A stretch of DNA of 37,416 bases, taken from Aquimarina algiphila. GTDB taxonomy: Bacteria; Bacteroidota; Bacteroidia; Flavobacteriales; Flavobacteriaceae. A program made the translations under genes and the position numbers. Under the pieces are notes generated by a model. It made no database searches. It worked only from the letters and a program-made list of their open reading frames with translations, and was not told where the DNA came from. This document shows, one piece after another, positions 6,040-13,814 of this stretch (positions are counted from its first letter, which is position 1; each line of letters opens with the position of its first letter). The stretch is from contig NZ_VLNR01000067.1 in assembly GCF_007489275.1 (NCBI RefSeq), positions 1 to 37,416 of the forward strand. Reading direction: 5' to 3'.

Positions 6040-7008
6040 ATGAAAACAAAAAAAATACTCCTTGGACTACTCGGTCTTGCTTTGTTGTCTGGATGTACCA
6101 GTATTGATCAACAACATAAAAATTCAATATTAATTAAAACCGAACCTATGAAAACAAAAAACAAAGTAGTAAAAATTGATGATCTATCTATTTTCTATCG
6201 AGAAGCAGGAATACAAAACAAAGAAACTATTTTGATGTTACATGGTTTTCCTTCTTCATCTCATATGTATAGGGATCTTATAGGACAATTATCCAATGAG
6301 TATCATATTATCGCACCAGATTATCCTGGTTTTGGTTTAAGCTCTATCCCTCCTATATCTGAGTTTGAATATACATTTGAGCATATAACTGACATCATGA
6401 ATCAGTTTGTTGATAAACTTAAGTTAGATGGTTTCTATCTATTGGTTCAAGATTATGGTGGACCCATTGGTTTTAGAATTGCATCGCAGAGACCAGAACT
6501 CATTAAAGGGTTAATAATTCAGAATGCAAATGCATATCTGGAAGGATTTGGAGAATGGGGTATTAAAATTGGAAACTATATGAAGAATAATGATATCGAA
6601 GCTCTAAATACTTATAAAGATCATTTGATGTCTTTAGATGGTATAAAAGAACAATATCTAACTGGAGTATCAGATGCCACCAAAATTGACCCTATTTCAT
6701 ATCTCACAGACTATGCTTTTTTAAATCGTAATCATGTCAAAGATATACAATCGACAATGTTTGATAACTATAAAACAAACTTCGCCAAGTATTCAGAATG
6801 GCAAGAATATTTTAAAATGCATCAACCTCCAACATTAGTGGTTTGGGGAGAAAATGATAAATTTTTTAGCAAAGCGGGAGGAGAGGCATTTAACAAAGAT
6901 CTCAAAAACATCGAATCTCATTTTTTTAATGGAGGACATTTTATGCTAGAGGAATATGCCATAGAAGTAGGTGATCTAATTGATCATTTTATAAAAAAAC
7001 AACACTAA
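6040..7008 (+). CDS. exported alpha/beta-hydrolase lipoprotein (epoxide hydrolase/haloalkane dehalogenase-like)
   Basis: A 322-residue alpha/beta-hydrolase. Residues 1-19 are a type II signal peptide (lipobox LLSGC, Cys19), so the enzyme should be membrane-anchored outside the cytoplasm. The oxyanion motif HGFPSSS is at 68-74. The nucleophile is an aspartate, D138 in VQDYGGPIG, as in epoxide hydrolases and haloalkane dehalogenases; a serine would be expected in an esterase. The acid is probably D273 (WGENDK) and the base H300 (GGHFML). A second Met (M37, MKTKNKV) begins the enzyme domain and could be an internal start giving a cytoplasmic form. Substrate unknown. It is the first enzyme gene of the Rrf2-controlled operon. 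Confidence 0.85.
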   Translation: MKTKKILLGLLGLALLSGCTSIDQQHKNSILIKTEPMKTKNKVVKIDDLSIFYREAGIQNKETILMLHGFPSSSHMYRDLIGQLSNEYHIIAPDYPGFGLSSIPPISEFEYTFEHITDIMNQFVDKLKLDGFYLLVQDYGGPIGFRIASQRPELIKGLIIQNANAYLEGFGEWGIKIGNYMKNNDIEALNTYKDHLMSLDGIKEQYLTGVSDATKIDPISYLTDYAFLNRNHVKDIQSTMFDNYKTNFAKYSEWQEYFKMHQPPTLVVWGENDKFFSKAGGEAFNKDLKNIESHFFNGGHFMLEEYAIEVGDLIDHFIKKQH

Positions 7009-7020
7009 AATTCTTTTGTT

Positions 7021-7935
7021 ATGAGCACTTACTTTCATAAAGGAGAATTAGAGCTTCAAAAAAAATATGACGCCTGGCATGATCCAAAATTAGTGGAGCG
7101 GTTACTTAAGGATAGTATAGTAAGCACTCTAATCCCATTCATTGAACATCAAACCACATTAATTTTAAGCACCTATGATGATGACAATATATGGGCATCT
7201 ATGCTTATTGGAGACACTGGCTTTGTCAAAGTAAAAACATCAAAATTAGTACATATCGATCTCAGTAAAGTAAAAAGTACCAAAACAGATATTGGTTTTA
7301 AAAATATCAAAAAACATTCAAAAGTGGGACTTCTTTTTATCGATACCTCTACACGAACCAGATATCGTCTTAATGGTTTTGCCCATTTATCTAAAGAGTT
7401 ATTAAGCATTGAAGTGTTAGAAGCTTATCCTAATTGTCCTAAATATATTCAGCAGCGTGTCATCACTCTTTCTGAAAATACTTCGAGTCTAGGAATAGAA
7501 GTGGTGAAAGGAATGACCTTATTGGATCATCATAAAGAATGGATTAAAGAGGCTGATACATTTTTTCTTGGAAGTATGAACACTGATGGAGATATGGATG
7601 CATCTCACCGAGGTGGACATTCTGGTTTTGTCGACATATTAAAAAATGGAACCTTAAAAATTCCAGATTATACGGGAAATAACCTATTTAATACGTTAGG
7701 GAATTTCCTTGAGTATCCAAAAGCTGGTTTGTTATTTATAGATTATGAAAAAGGACACTCCTTACAATTGTCAGGGAATGTAGAACTCTTATTGGATCAA
7801 GAAACCTCATCGGATATAGAAAAAACTACCGGAACCGGACGATATTGGTTGTTTAAAACCAAACATTGGATTCAAACCCAAAACCATAATAAAGTAGATT
7901 GGAAATTTATCAATTTTTCTCCTTTTAACCCATAA
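7021..7935 (+). CDS. two-domain split-barrel flavin protein (PNPOx-like family)
   Basis: A 304-residue protein of the pyridoxamine-phosphate-oxidase-like FMN-binding split-barrel family, in the group with two barrels in one chain. The N-terminal barrel is around residues 44-130. The second carries the signature DASHRGGHSGFVDIL (193-207), NLFNTLGNFL (221-230) and GLLFIDYEKG (236-245). Between the barrels is the conserved YPNCPKYIQ segment (136-144). It has no signal peptide. It lies 12 bases after the hydrolase stop, so co-translation is likely. Such proteins reduce small electrophiles or heme-like molecules with FMN or F420; which substrate applies here is unknown. Confidence 0.82.
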   Translation: MSTYFHKGELELQKKYDAWHDPKLVERLLKDSIVSTLIPFIEHQTTLILSTYDDDNIWASMLIGDTGFVKVKTSKLVHIDLSKVKSTKTDIGFKNIKKHSKVGLLFIDTSTRTRYRLNGFAHLSKELLSIEVLEAYPNCPKYIQQRVITLSENTSSLGIEVVKGMTLLDHHKEWIKEADTFFLGSMNTDGDMDASHRGGHSGFVDILKNGTLKIPDYTGNNLFNTLGNFLEYPKAGLLFIDYEKGHSLQLSGNVELLLDQETSSDIEKTTGTGRYWLFKTKHWIQTQNHNKVDWKFINFSPFNP

Positions 7936-7960
7936 ACAAATATTCATAAACCATAAAATC

Positions 7961-8359
7961 ATGAATGAAATATTAAAAAATGAAATTAGAAACGTCTTAA
8001 ACCAATGGTTAAAAGCATTTAACGACAATGATCTGGAAGCGCTAATGCAGTTATATGATCCAGAAATAAATTATATGAATAGTAATGTTCCTATACAAGT
8101 AGGAATTCCTGTTGTAAAAGAAGGATTTGCCGCAAGTTTTCATATCCAACCAAGTGTGGTTTTTAAAGAAGAACAGGTCATTGCCCAAGATGGGTTAGGC
8201 TATATTGCAGGGCAGTTTAGAGTCACAGGAACAAATCCAGAAGATGGAGAAACCATTGATGAAGCGGGTCGTGTGGTATGTATTTTTAGAAAAAACACCG
8301 AAGGTGATTGGAAACTTGTCTTTGATATGGATAACCGACCACCAGACATCAATTTATAA
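7961..8359 (+). CDS. NTF2-like (SnoaL/DUF4440-type) protein, first of a pair
   Basis: A 132-residue protein with the NTF2/SnoaL cone fold: long N-terminal helix with WLKAFNDNDLEALMQLYDPE (about 18-37), then beta strands with GYIAGQFRVTG and a final strand GDWKLVFDMDNRPP. It has no signal peptide or cysteine. Such proteins are ligand-binding or catalytic (isomerase, dehydratase) modules, and the sequence does not fix which. It is followed 17 bases later by a second NTF2-like gene of similar length but little identity, so the pair may form a heterodimer. Third structural gene of the Rrf2 operon. Confidence 0.82.
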   Translation: MNEILKNEIRNVLNQWLKAFNDNDLEALMQLYDPEINYMNSNVPIQVGIPVVKEGFAASFHIQPSVVFKEEQVIAQDGLGYIAGQFRVTGTNPEDGETIDEAGRVVCIFRKNTEGDWKLVFDMDNRPPDINL

Positions 8360-8376
8360 ACTTCAAAAAGATAATA

Positions 8377-8769
8377 ATGAATACTGAAATAAAACGTAAA
8401 GCAATGCGTCCTCGTGATATCGCAAATCATATTAGCGAATGTATTAAAGAAGGAGATCTGGAAAATATAGTAGATTTCTTTCACCCTGATTATATAATGT
8501 CTTTTCCGCCTTCAGAGAATCCTAAAAGTGGTCTAGATACAATACGTGAAGTCTTTGGTGAATTTATAGCATCCAAATCTATATTATCCAGTGAAGTTAC
8601 TGGAGAAATCATAAATGGAGACACAGCTCTTTTACAAGCAACCTGGACCGTCACAGATATCTCTGATACCATAATAGCAGAAGGAAAGTCTACCGAGGTG
8701 ATAAAACAAAGAATAGATGGTTCATGGGTTTATTTTATAGACTGCCCAATGGGACTTCCTAAAATATAA
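8377..8769 (+). CDS. NTF2-like (SnoaL-type) protein, second of a pair
   Basis: A 130-residue protein with an NTF2-like pattern: N-terminal helices, HPDYIMSFPPSENP near residues 37-50, a helix GLDTIREVFGEFI, and the beta-sheet part TALLQATWTVTD and GSWVYFIDCPMG. It differs enough from its neighbour to suggest a separate function or an old duplication. It is the last gene of the operon, with a terminator 22 bases downstream. Function unknown; enzyme or carrier for a small organic substrate is plausible. Confidence 0.8.
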   Translation: MNTEIKRKAMRPRDIANHISECIKEGDLENIVDFFHPDYIMSFPPSENPKSGLDTIREVFGEFIASKSILSSEVTGEIINGDTALLQATWTVTDISDTIIAEGKSTEVIKQRIDGSWVYFIDCPMGLPKI

Positions 8770-8790
8770 GCAGACCAAGAATATTACAAA

Positions 8791-8825
8791 AGCCTTATAG
8801 ATTTTTATAAGGCTGTATTTTTTTT
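8791..8825 (+). terminator. rho-independent terminator of the Rrf2 operon
   Basis: A perfect 9-bp stem, AGCCTTATA (8791-8799) and TATAAGGCT (8806-8814), with a 6-base loop, is followed by GTA and then a run of T. It lies 22 bases after the second NTF2-like gene. Confidence 0.85.
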
Positions 8826-8851
8826 AAAATTTAAAAACGAAACTTTAGAAA

Positions 8852-9283
8852 TCACTTTTTTTCTCCTAAATGTTCTTCTTTTAATTTTTTAATAATATCT
8901 CGAATAGCCTCTTCTCCTCCATCTAGAATTGCCTGTGTTTTTATAGCATCTTGCTCATTTACTGGCTTATATTTTAAACTCCATCTGGCATTTTCTATTA
9001 AGATCGGAAAAAGATCAACTCCCTTTTCTGTAAGTAAATAGATAATCTTTTGCTTATGACTGGGGTCTTTTTTTTTATGAATTATCCCTTCTTCCTCCAT
9101 TACCTGAAGACGATTTGCTAAAATATTAGTAGCGATCTTTTCTTTGGATTGAAGAAATTCTCTGAAATATTTCTTTCCATCAATCATCATATCTCTAATA
9201 ATCAATAACGTCCATTTATCTCCAAAGGCCTCTAAAGCTAGGTATTGAGGGCAATATGATTTATATTTTTTTTGTTTTTTCAT
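8852..9283 (-). CDS. HxlR family transcriptional regulator
   Basis: A 143-residue winged-helix protein with the HxlR signature: C11 in CPQYLALEAFGDKWTLLIIRDMM, then REFLQSKEKIATNILANRLQVMEEEGII and the wing KIIYLLTEKGVDL. The N-terminal cysteine is often the redox or electrophile sensor in HxlR/DUF24 proteins (for example HypR, YodB). The reading to 9373 is rejected because it starts in the promoter; ATG at 9283 gives the usual MKKQKKYKS head. It is divergent from an SRPBCC gene 94 bases away, which is its likely target. Confidence 0.88.
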   Translation of the reverse strand: MKKQKKYKSYCPQYLALEAFGDKWTLLIIRDMMIDGKKYFREFLQSKEKIATNILANRLQVMEEEGIIHKKKDPSHKQKIIYLLTEKGVDLFPILIENARWSLKYKPVNEQDAIKTQAILDGGEEAIRDIIKKLKEEHLGEKK

Positions 9284-9307
9284 ATCTAATAGCTTAAAAG
9301 CAATTTG

Positions 9308-9363
9308 CAAAGTAAAAATATTATTTATAATATTACAACTAGTTGTTTTACACAACCAGTTTT
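9308..9363. promoter_or_regulatory. divergent promoter region with HxlR-type palindromes
   Basis: A perfect palindrome ACAACTAGTTGT (9335-9346) is followed, 17 bases on, by a degenerate copy ACAACCAGTTTT (9352-9363). On the minus strand TTACTTTG (9308-9315) is a near match to the -7 element for hxlR. The two sites would fit two dimers controlling both divergent genes. Confidence 0.55.
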
Positions 9364-9377
9364 CAATATTCAAAATT

Positions 9378-9842
9378 ATGTCACAACTAAAACAAAATGA
9401 TAATAGTTATCAAAAATATGTCATCATCGATACAAACGTTATTCAGGTTTTTGAAGCATTAACTACTAACATGGATAAATGGTGGGCCAAAATAGAAGGT
9501 TCGGCTCAAAAAAAAGGTGATGTATTTAAAATATCTTTTAATGGTAATTCGTATTGGAAGTTTAAAGTAACTAATATAACCGAATTTAGCAGTATTTCCT
9601 GGAAATGTATTGCATCCCATCAGAATCATAATATTAACGGAATGGACGAAGAATGGCTTGATTCTACATTACATTGGGAGATTAAGCAGGACAATGATCT
9701 CATACAAGTGCACTTTTTACATCAAGGTTTAGTCCCCCATGGTATCTGTTATAATGCATGTTCATCTGCCTGGGACTTCTATATTACAGACAGTCTAAAA
9801 AGATTTTTAGAACATGGAGAAGGCAAACCCGAATTCATATAA
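9378..9842 (+). CDS. SRPBCC (AHSA1/START-like) domain protein
   Basis: A 154-residue protein with the SRPBCC helix-grip fold: VFEALTTNMDKWWAK (about 24-38), GDVFKISFNGN, SISWKCIASHQ, TLHWEIKQDND and the C-terminal helix WDFYITDSLKRFLEHG (133-148). Proteins of this group bind hydrophobic ligands and are often found next to HxlR or ArsR regulators. The HxlR gene is divergent, so this is a probable regulator-target pair. A decayed fragment with the same AFDALT motif follows at 9889. Ligand unknown. Confidence 0.85.
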   Translation: MSQLKQNDNSYQKYVIIDTNVIQVFEALTTNMDKWWAKIEGSAQKKGDVFKISFNGNSYWKFKVTNITEFSSISWKCIASHQNHNINGMDEEWLDSTLHWEIKQDNDLIQVHFLHQGLVPHGICYNACSSAWDFYITDSLKRFLEHGEGKPEFI

Positions 9843-9888
9843 TTTTTTATCGCTTGCTATATATTTACTATCAAGAAAGAAAACAACA

Positions 9889-9972
9889 CAAATTAAGATT
9901 ACAAACAATCAGTCTCTCAAAACACATATCAAAAAAGCATTTGACGCTTTAACAATAAATATTGAAACCTAG
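9889..9972 (+). pseudogene. possible SRPBCC fragment after the intact gene
   Basis: A plus-strand frame of 27 residues ending in TAG at 9970-9972 reads THIKKAFDALTINIET, similar to the VFEALTTNMDKWW segment of the intact gene 400 bases upstream, with the stop where the WW would follow. No further SRPBCC sequence was seen in the frame. It may be the scar of a lost second SRPBCC gene, or chance. The rest of 9843-10141 shows no gene or clear signal. Confidence 0.3.
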
Positions 9973-10141
9973 TGAATAATCGCAGATCATTCTCCACAAC
10001 GATTATGATTTTTGTTCTTCTACTTAGGATCATTTTGTAACAAATGAATTAAAGGTGTTTCAGGAAGAAAATGAGTAATTATATAATTCTTTATGTATTT
10101 CTTTTTTACCATGAGAACACCTTATATATTGTATCCAGTAA

Positions 10142-11377
10142 TTATATCTTCCCTGATTGTTCTAAATCTTCTATTTTATCTTTTGCCATCACAAAATCAG
10201 CATCTAATTTTATGGCTTCCTTATACAATTTTATTGCCTTGTTTAGCTGATTATTTCTTTCATAATACACCCCCAAAACATAAGTTGTATAAGCATCGTC
10301 TGGAAATATCATTTTAGCAAAATCTTGAATTTTTATTGCTCTTTGAAGATTATTTTTTAGGTAATTATCAACGTATGATAATCTAATTAGATCATCGGGA
10401 TGAATAAAAACCCAGTTTTTAAACTTTGCTTTGTTTTCTAGATATATTTTTTCGGCTTGTTCAATGCCTTCGTTTTTTATAATTTCAATAAATTCCTTAC
10501 TTGTTGGAGGCACTTCTTTATTTTGAAGCTTATAGTTTTCTCTTAAATACTCATACGTTTCTGTATTAGGGGCTTTCATTTTTGAGATTACATATTTTAT
10601 TCTTTTTTCAGCTTGTTCATATGCGCCTTTTTTTGATAATTTATCTGACAAATTAAGTATCTCACCTGGGTATAGGTCTACTTTCCAATTCATTGATTCA
10701 AAATCATTTTCTGTTAACTTTTGATTTTTGATAATCAATCCTTCTTCGGGAATCCATTTATCATATTCTAAATCCCGGGCCACCTGTTTTGCAAACTTTT
10801 CTCCTTTTAACTTTGAAACCAAATGAAGAGCGCCATCGATTCCTGCAGATATTCCCGCGGTAGTTATTACTTTACCATTATCCACAAATCGTACATTATC
10901 TCGTACATCAATTTTTGGAAACGTAGTTTTTAAATACTCGATTGATTGATGATATGTAGTTGCTATCATATGATCTAAAAATCCGATTTCGGCTAGGAAA
11001 AAAGCTCCTGTACAAACAGTAAATTGTAATTCAGTTTTAGAAGATACATCTTTTACCCATTCTTTTATATTATCTTCTTTTGCAACAGCCAGATCTCCTC
11101 CTCCAACAAATGCAATAATATCAGGTATAGGAGCATTATCTATTGAATAATCAGGAATAATGGTTAGTGAATGCATTGCTTTCATAGGTTCTGTTGTTTT
11201 TGCCACGGTATATACATTAAAACCTGCTACTATAAAAACTTCCATGGGTCCTGCAAAATCTAAAATCTCCACGTTATCTTGTAAGAAAATAGCAATATTT
11301 TTGATTTCCGTTTGATTTTGACTATAGGCGAAAAATTGAAAATGTAGCCCCAGAATTAATACGATTATTTTTTTCAT
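10142..11377 (-). CDS. exported DJ-1/PfpI-domain protein with C-terminal TPR region
   Basis: A 411-residue protein with a Sec signal peptide (residues 1-20, ending YSQ). Residues 25-210 are a DJ-1/PfpI class I glutamine-amidotransferase-like domain of the GlxA/AraC-associated type: VEILDFAGPMEVF (36-48), the nucleophile-elbow cysteine C122 in FTVCTGAFFLAE, and ITTAGISAGIDGALHLV. The C-terminal 200 residues are helical, with a TPR-like end (YVLGVYYERNNQLNKAIKLY and following). It has no DNA-binding domain. It probably acts in the periplasm on a small ligand or protein, but activity is unproven. It is 15 bases downstream of a second exported PfpI gene. Confidence 0.8.
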   Translation of the reverse strand: MKKIIVLILGLHFQFFAYSQNQTEIKNIAIFLQDNVEILDFAGPMEVFIVAGFNVYTVAKTTEPMKAMHSLTIIPDYSIDNAPIPDIIAFVGGGDLAVAKEDNIKEWVKDVSSKTELQFTVCTGAFFLAEIGFLDHMIATTYHQSIEYLKTTFPKIDVRDNVRFVDNGKVITTAGISAGIDGALHLVSKLKGEKFAKQVARDLEYDKWIPEEGLIIKNQKLTENDFESMNWKVDLYPGEILNLSDKLSKKGAYEQAEKRIKYVISKMKAPNTETYEYLRENYKLQNKEVPPTSKEFIEIIKNEGIEQAEKIYLENKAKFKNWVFIHPDDLIRLSYVDNYLKNNLQRAIKIQDFAKMIFPDDAYTTYVLGVYYERNNQLNKAIKLYKEAIKLDADFVMAKDKIEDLEQSGKI

Positions 11378-11392
11378 GATGTATGAGATTAA

Positions 11393-12478
11393 TTATTGTT
11401 TTTTAAAGAATACTCCTCTATATTCACTAGTTTCAAGTCCGATAATGATATCCTTTTCATTTCTTTTAAAGTTCATTATATGAGAAGAGTGTGATGTCAA
11501 AAATCTATCTTTCTCTAGATAAAATATTGGAAATAACCTCCCCTCTTTAAAAAGGTGAAGTTGACCTTGTTCTTTATTCAGTTTAATAGATATTTCTTCA
11601 GTAGATATTGACATAAAAACCCCTCTATACTGTTGCAAGATTTTGATGTTGTTCATGTCTTTATAAGGGTTTTCTTCACATGGTACTACTCCTCGATTTG
11701 GCACCCAATCATACTCCATATAAAAAGCTGTTTCTCCTGCTATTGCTAAGCTATTGAGTTTGGCAACCATATGTAAAGCCCCATCTATTCCTGCAGATAC
11801 ACCTGCAGTGGTAATCACATTTCCATTATCAACATATCTAACCCCTCTTAAAACATCTATTTTGGGATAGTTTTGTTCTAAAACATCCAAAGTATTGCGA
11901 AACGTTGTTGCTTGCTTGCCATTCAAAATTCCTGCTTCTGCCAATATTAAAGCTCCGCTGCACACCGAGAAATAGTACTTCGTATTCTTCTGTTGCTTTA
12001 GCCATTCTATAAGTTTTGGATCTTTTGAAGGTAAAATGGCATTACCTCCAAAAAAAACTAAAATATCAACAGAGGGCGCATCTTCTAAATCATAATCAGG
12101 GGTAACTTTTAGTATCCCTTGAACAAATACCTGATCTTTATTTTTGGAAATTGTAATGACATCATATCCCGAATAATTAAAAACCTCCATTGGTCCGGCA
12201 AAATCCAATATCTCTACTCCGGATTGTAAATAAAATCCAACTTTCATACGATTTTTTTTAGGCGATTCTTTTATTTCTTCTTGTGTAATTAACTTCATAT
12301 TACAATGCTCACAAACACCTGCTGTTTCAAATTCTAAATCATCACATCTTCTATTGCATGGAGGGCAGACATAGATTTTTTTATCATTAGATGCTAAAAA
12401 AAATTCTGGGACTACCACTCCTTGAGAAAAACACAGATTGGTACCTAAAAAAAAGAGTAATATGACAGCAATTTTCAT
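11393..12478 (-). CDS. exported DJ-1/PfpI-domain protein with N-terminal Cys-rich metal-binding motif
   Basis: A 361-residue protein with a signal peptide (residues 1-19, ending FSQ). Residues 36-63 form a small cysteine motif, C38-x2-C41-x3-C45 and C56-x2-C59, resembling heavy-metal-binding (HMBD-type) domains found beside CopA-like proteins. Residues 78-265 are a DJ-1/PfpI domain with VEILDFAGPMEVF and the elbow cysteine C173 (FSVCSGALILAEAG). The last 80 residues are beta-rich (FMSISTEEISIKL, IMNFKRNEKDIIIG) with no known match. It lies between the GlxA-like regulator and the second exported PfpI protein, so all three are likely to respond to the same signal. Confidence 0.8.
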   Translation of the reverse strand: MKIAVILLFFLGTNLCFSQGVVVPEFFLASNDKKIYVCPPCNRRCDDLEFETAGVCEHCNMKLITQEEIKESPKKNRMKVGFYLQSGVEILDFAGPMEVFNYSGYDVITISKNKDQVFVQGILKVTPDYDLEDAPSVDILVFFGGNAILPSKDPKLIEWLKQQKNTKYYFSVCSGALILAEAGILNGKQATTFRNTLDVLEQNYPKIDVLRGVRYVDNGNVITTAGVSAGIDGALHMVAKLNSLAIAGETAFYMEYDWVPNRGVVPCEENPYKDMNNIKILQQYRGVFMSISTEEISIKLNKEQGQLHLFKEGRLFPIFYLEKDRFLTSHSSHIMNFKRNEKDIIIGLETSEYRGVFFKKQ

Positions 12479-12499
12479 AGTATCTAAGATTGATTACTA

Positions 12500-12556
12500 C
12501 AAAATTAATTATGACTGCGATTTATTAAAAGGACAGAATAGGATGATTTTGGGACA
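12500..12556 (-). promoter_or_regulatory. promoter with AraC-type direct repeats before the exported PfpI genes
   Basis: On the minus strand the -7 element TAATTTTG (12500-12507) is preceded by two direct TGTCC repeats (plus strand GGACA at 12531-12535 and 12552-12556), spaced 21 bases start to start, about two helical turns. The proximal copy is where a -33 contact would be. This is the usual layout for an AraC-family activator and fits the GlxA-like regulator encoded upstream. Confidence 0.5.
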
Positions 12557-12576
12557 TTATTTCTATTAAAAGAACA

Positions 12577-13545
12577 TTAAAAATCAGGAAGGTGTTTTCT
12601 GTATTTATTTAAGACCACTCTTAACTGACTAACACTTTTAAACCCACATTCATCAGCTATTAACTCAATTTTATTTTTCTCTGAAAGTAGATTTAATGCT
12701 TTTTCTACTCTAAGTTTTTCTGTATACAAATGAATAGTTATTCCTGTAGTTTTCTTAAATAATCTAGTTAAGTTTCTAGAACTCATGTGCACTTCTTCAG
12801 CTATATCAGAAATATTAAATGATCTATGTATATTCTGAATTATAAATTCCTGAGCATTATGAATTCGTTCCTCAAGATGATTCCTATATTGAAGATAGAT
12901 ACTAAGCTGTGGATCAAATTCACCTCTCCTAAAATAAATCACGGCTTCCTTTGCCACATCAACTGCTATTTTACTTCCAAACTTTTCTTCCAAAATATAT
13001 AATGCCAGATCGATTCCTGAAGAGATTCCAGCACTCGTATAAACATTGTCATCTATAACAAATAATCGATTATCCTTCACATCTATTTTTGGATATCGCT
13101 TTTTAAATGTCTCTAACCTTTTCCAATGTGTAGTGCATGATCTTCTCTCCAGAATACCAGATTCGCCTAGCAAAAATGTACCCGTACAAACGGAACAAAT
13201 ATGAACTCTTTTGTTATTCTGGATAGATAACCATTCAAAAAAAGGAGTACAATTTTTAATAAAATGAGAGTTCTGAAGAAGTGAGAAATATATACCTGGT
13301 ACAAATATAAAATCTCTATCCGTTAGTTGAAACTCACTAAAATGAATCAAGTCAGAAAAAATAAGTCCGGCACTACTGGTTACTTTATTTTCTATAGTTG
13401 GAGTTACAAAATGTAAATCTACGTCAGCTCCGTACTCCTTTGCTTCGTAAAAAATATGAGCAGGACCATTGATATCTAAGAGATGTACCTTGGGAGGTAC
13501 AACAAAAAGAACCTTTCTTCTAGTTGTATTATTATCCTTATGCAA
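12577..13545 (-). CDS. GlxA-type AraC family regulator (DJ-1/PfpI plus HTH)
   Basis: A 322-residue regulator with a DJ-1/PfpI sensor domain (residues 10-200) and a C-terminal AraC double-HTH (about 218-322: FNISDIAEEVHMSSRNLTRLFKKTTG, then a second helix pair ending near FKSVSQLR). The sensor retains the elbow cysteine C120 in SVCTGTFLL, with C117 close by, and TSAGISSGIDLAL. No membrane segment, so it is cytoplasmic. It is the only DNA-binding member of a three-gene PfpI cluster. Direct repeats before the two exported genes are its probable sites. Confidence 0.88.
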   Translation of the reverse strand: MHKDNNTTRRKVLFVVPPKVHLLDINGPAHIFYEAKEYGADVDLHFVTPTIENKVTSSAGLIFSDLIHFSEFQLTDRDFIFVPGIYFSLLQNSHFIKNCTPFFEWLSIQNNKRVHICSVCTGTFLLGESGILERRSCTTHWKRLETFKKRYPKIDVKDNRLFVIDDNVYTSAGISSGIDLALYILEEKFGSKIAVDVAKEAVIYFRRGEFDPQLSIYLQYRNHLEERIHNAQEFIIQNIHRSFNISDIAEEVHMSSRNLTRLFKKTTGITIHLYTEKLRVEKALNLLSEKNKIELIADECGFKSVSQLRVVLNKYRKHLPDF

Positions 13546-13580
13546 TGACTTAAAATTATGTTTTGAATTTTAAATAAACT

Positions 13581-13814
13581 TTAATCCATATCAAAAAGCA
13601 ATTCAGAATCTAAATCTACGCATTCAATTCCATTTCTTTTGAGTAGATCTATAACTTCTTGTGAAATATCACTTGTACATTCGATCCTTAATACATTATC
13701 GCAATCTTCCAGATCAAAATTCCACCTAATTATTGCTGGTAATGCATCTATAAATGGTGAGATCGAATTTGCTTTTTCAGTAGAAGTTACAGTCGTTTTA
13801 AATACTAAAATCAT
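13581..13814 (-). CDS. small protein, possible ferredoxin-like (HMA-like) fold
   Basis: A 77-residue cytoplasmic protein with alternating strand and helix: ILVFKTTV, then a helix with SISPFIDAL, RWNFDLEDCDNVLRIEC, and IDLLKRNGIECVDL. The pattern fits a ferredoxin-like fold related to heavy-metal-associated domains, but the HMA CxxC is absent. There are three cysteines (DCD, IEC, IEC). It overlaps the rhodanese gene by 4 bases (ATGA), so the pair is translationally coupled, pointing to a shared sulfur or metal task. Function unknown. Confidence 0.7.
   Translation of the reverse strand: MILVFKTTVTSTEKANSISPFIDALPAIIRWNFDLEDCDNVLRIECTSDISQEVIDLLKRNGIECVDLDSELLFDMD

Noticed and set aside
9758..9952. 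Plus-strand 64-residue frame across the end of the SRPBCC gene
   Set aside because: It is out of frame with the clear SRPBCC protein, starts inside it, and has no conserved pattern.
10093..10317. Plus-strand 74-residue hydrophobic frame
   Set aside because: It is opposite the end of the exported PfpI/TPR gene; AT-rich DNA often yields such hydrophobic shadows.
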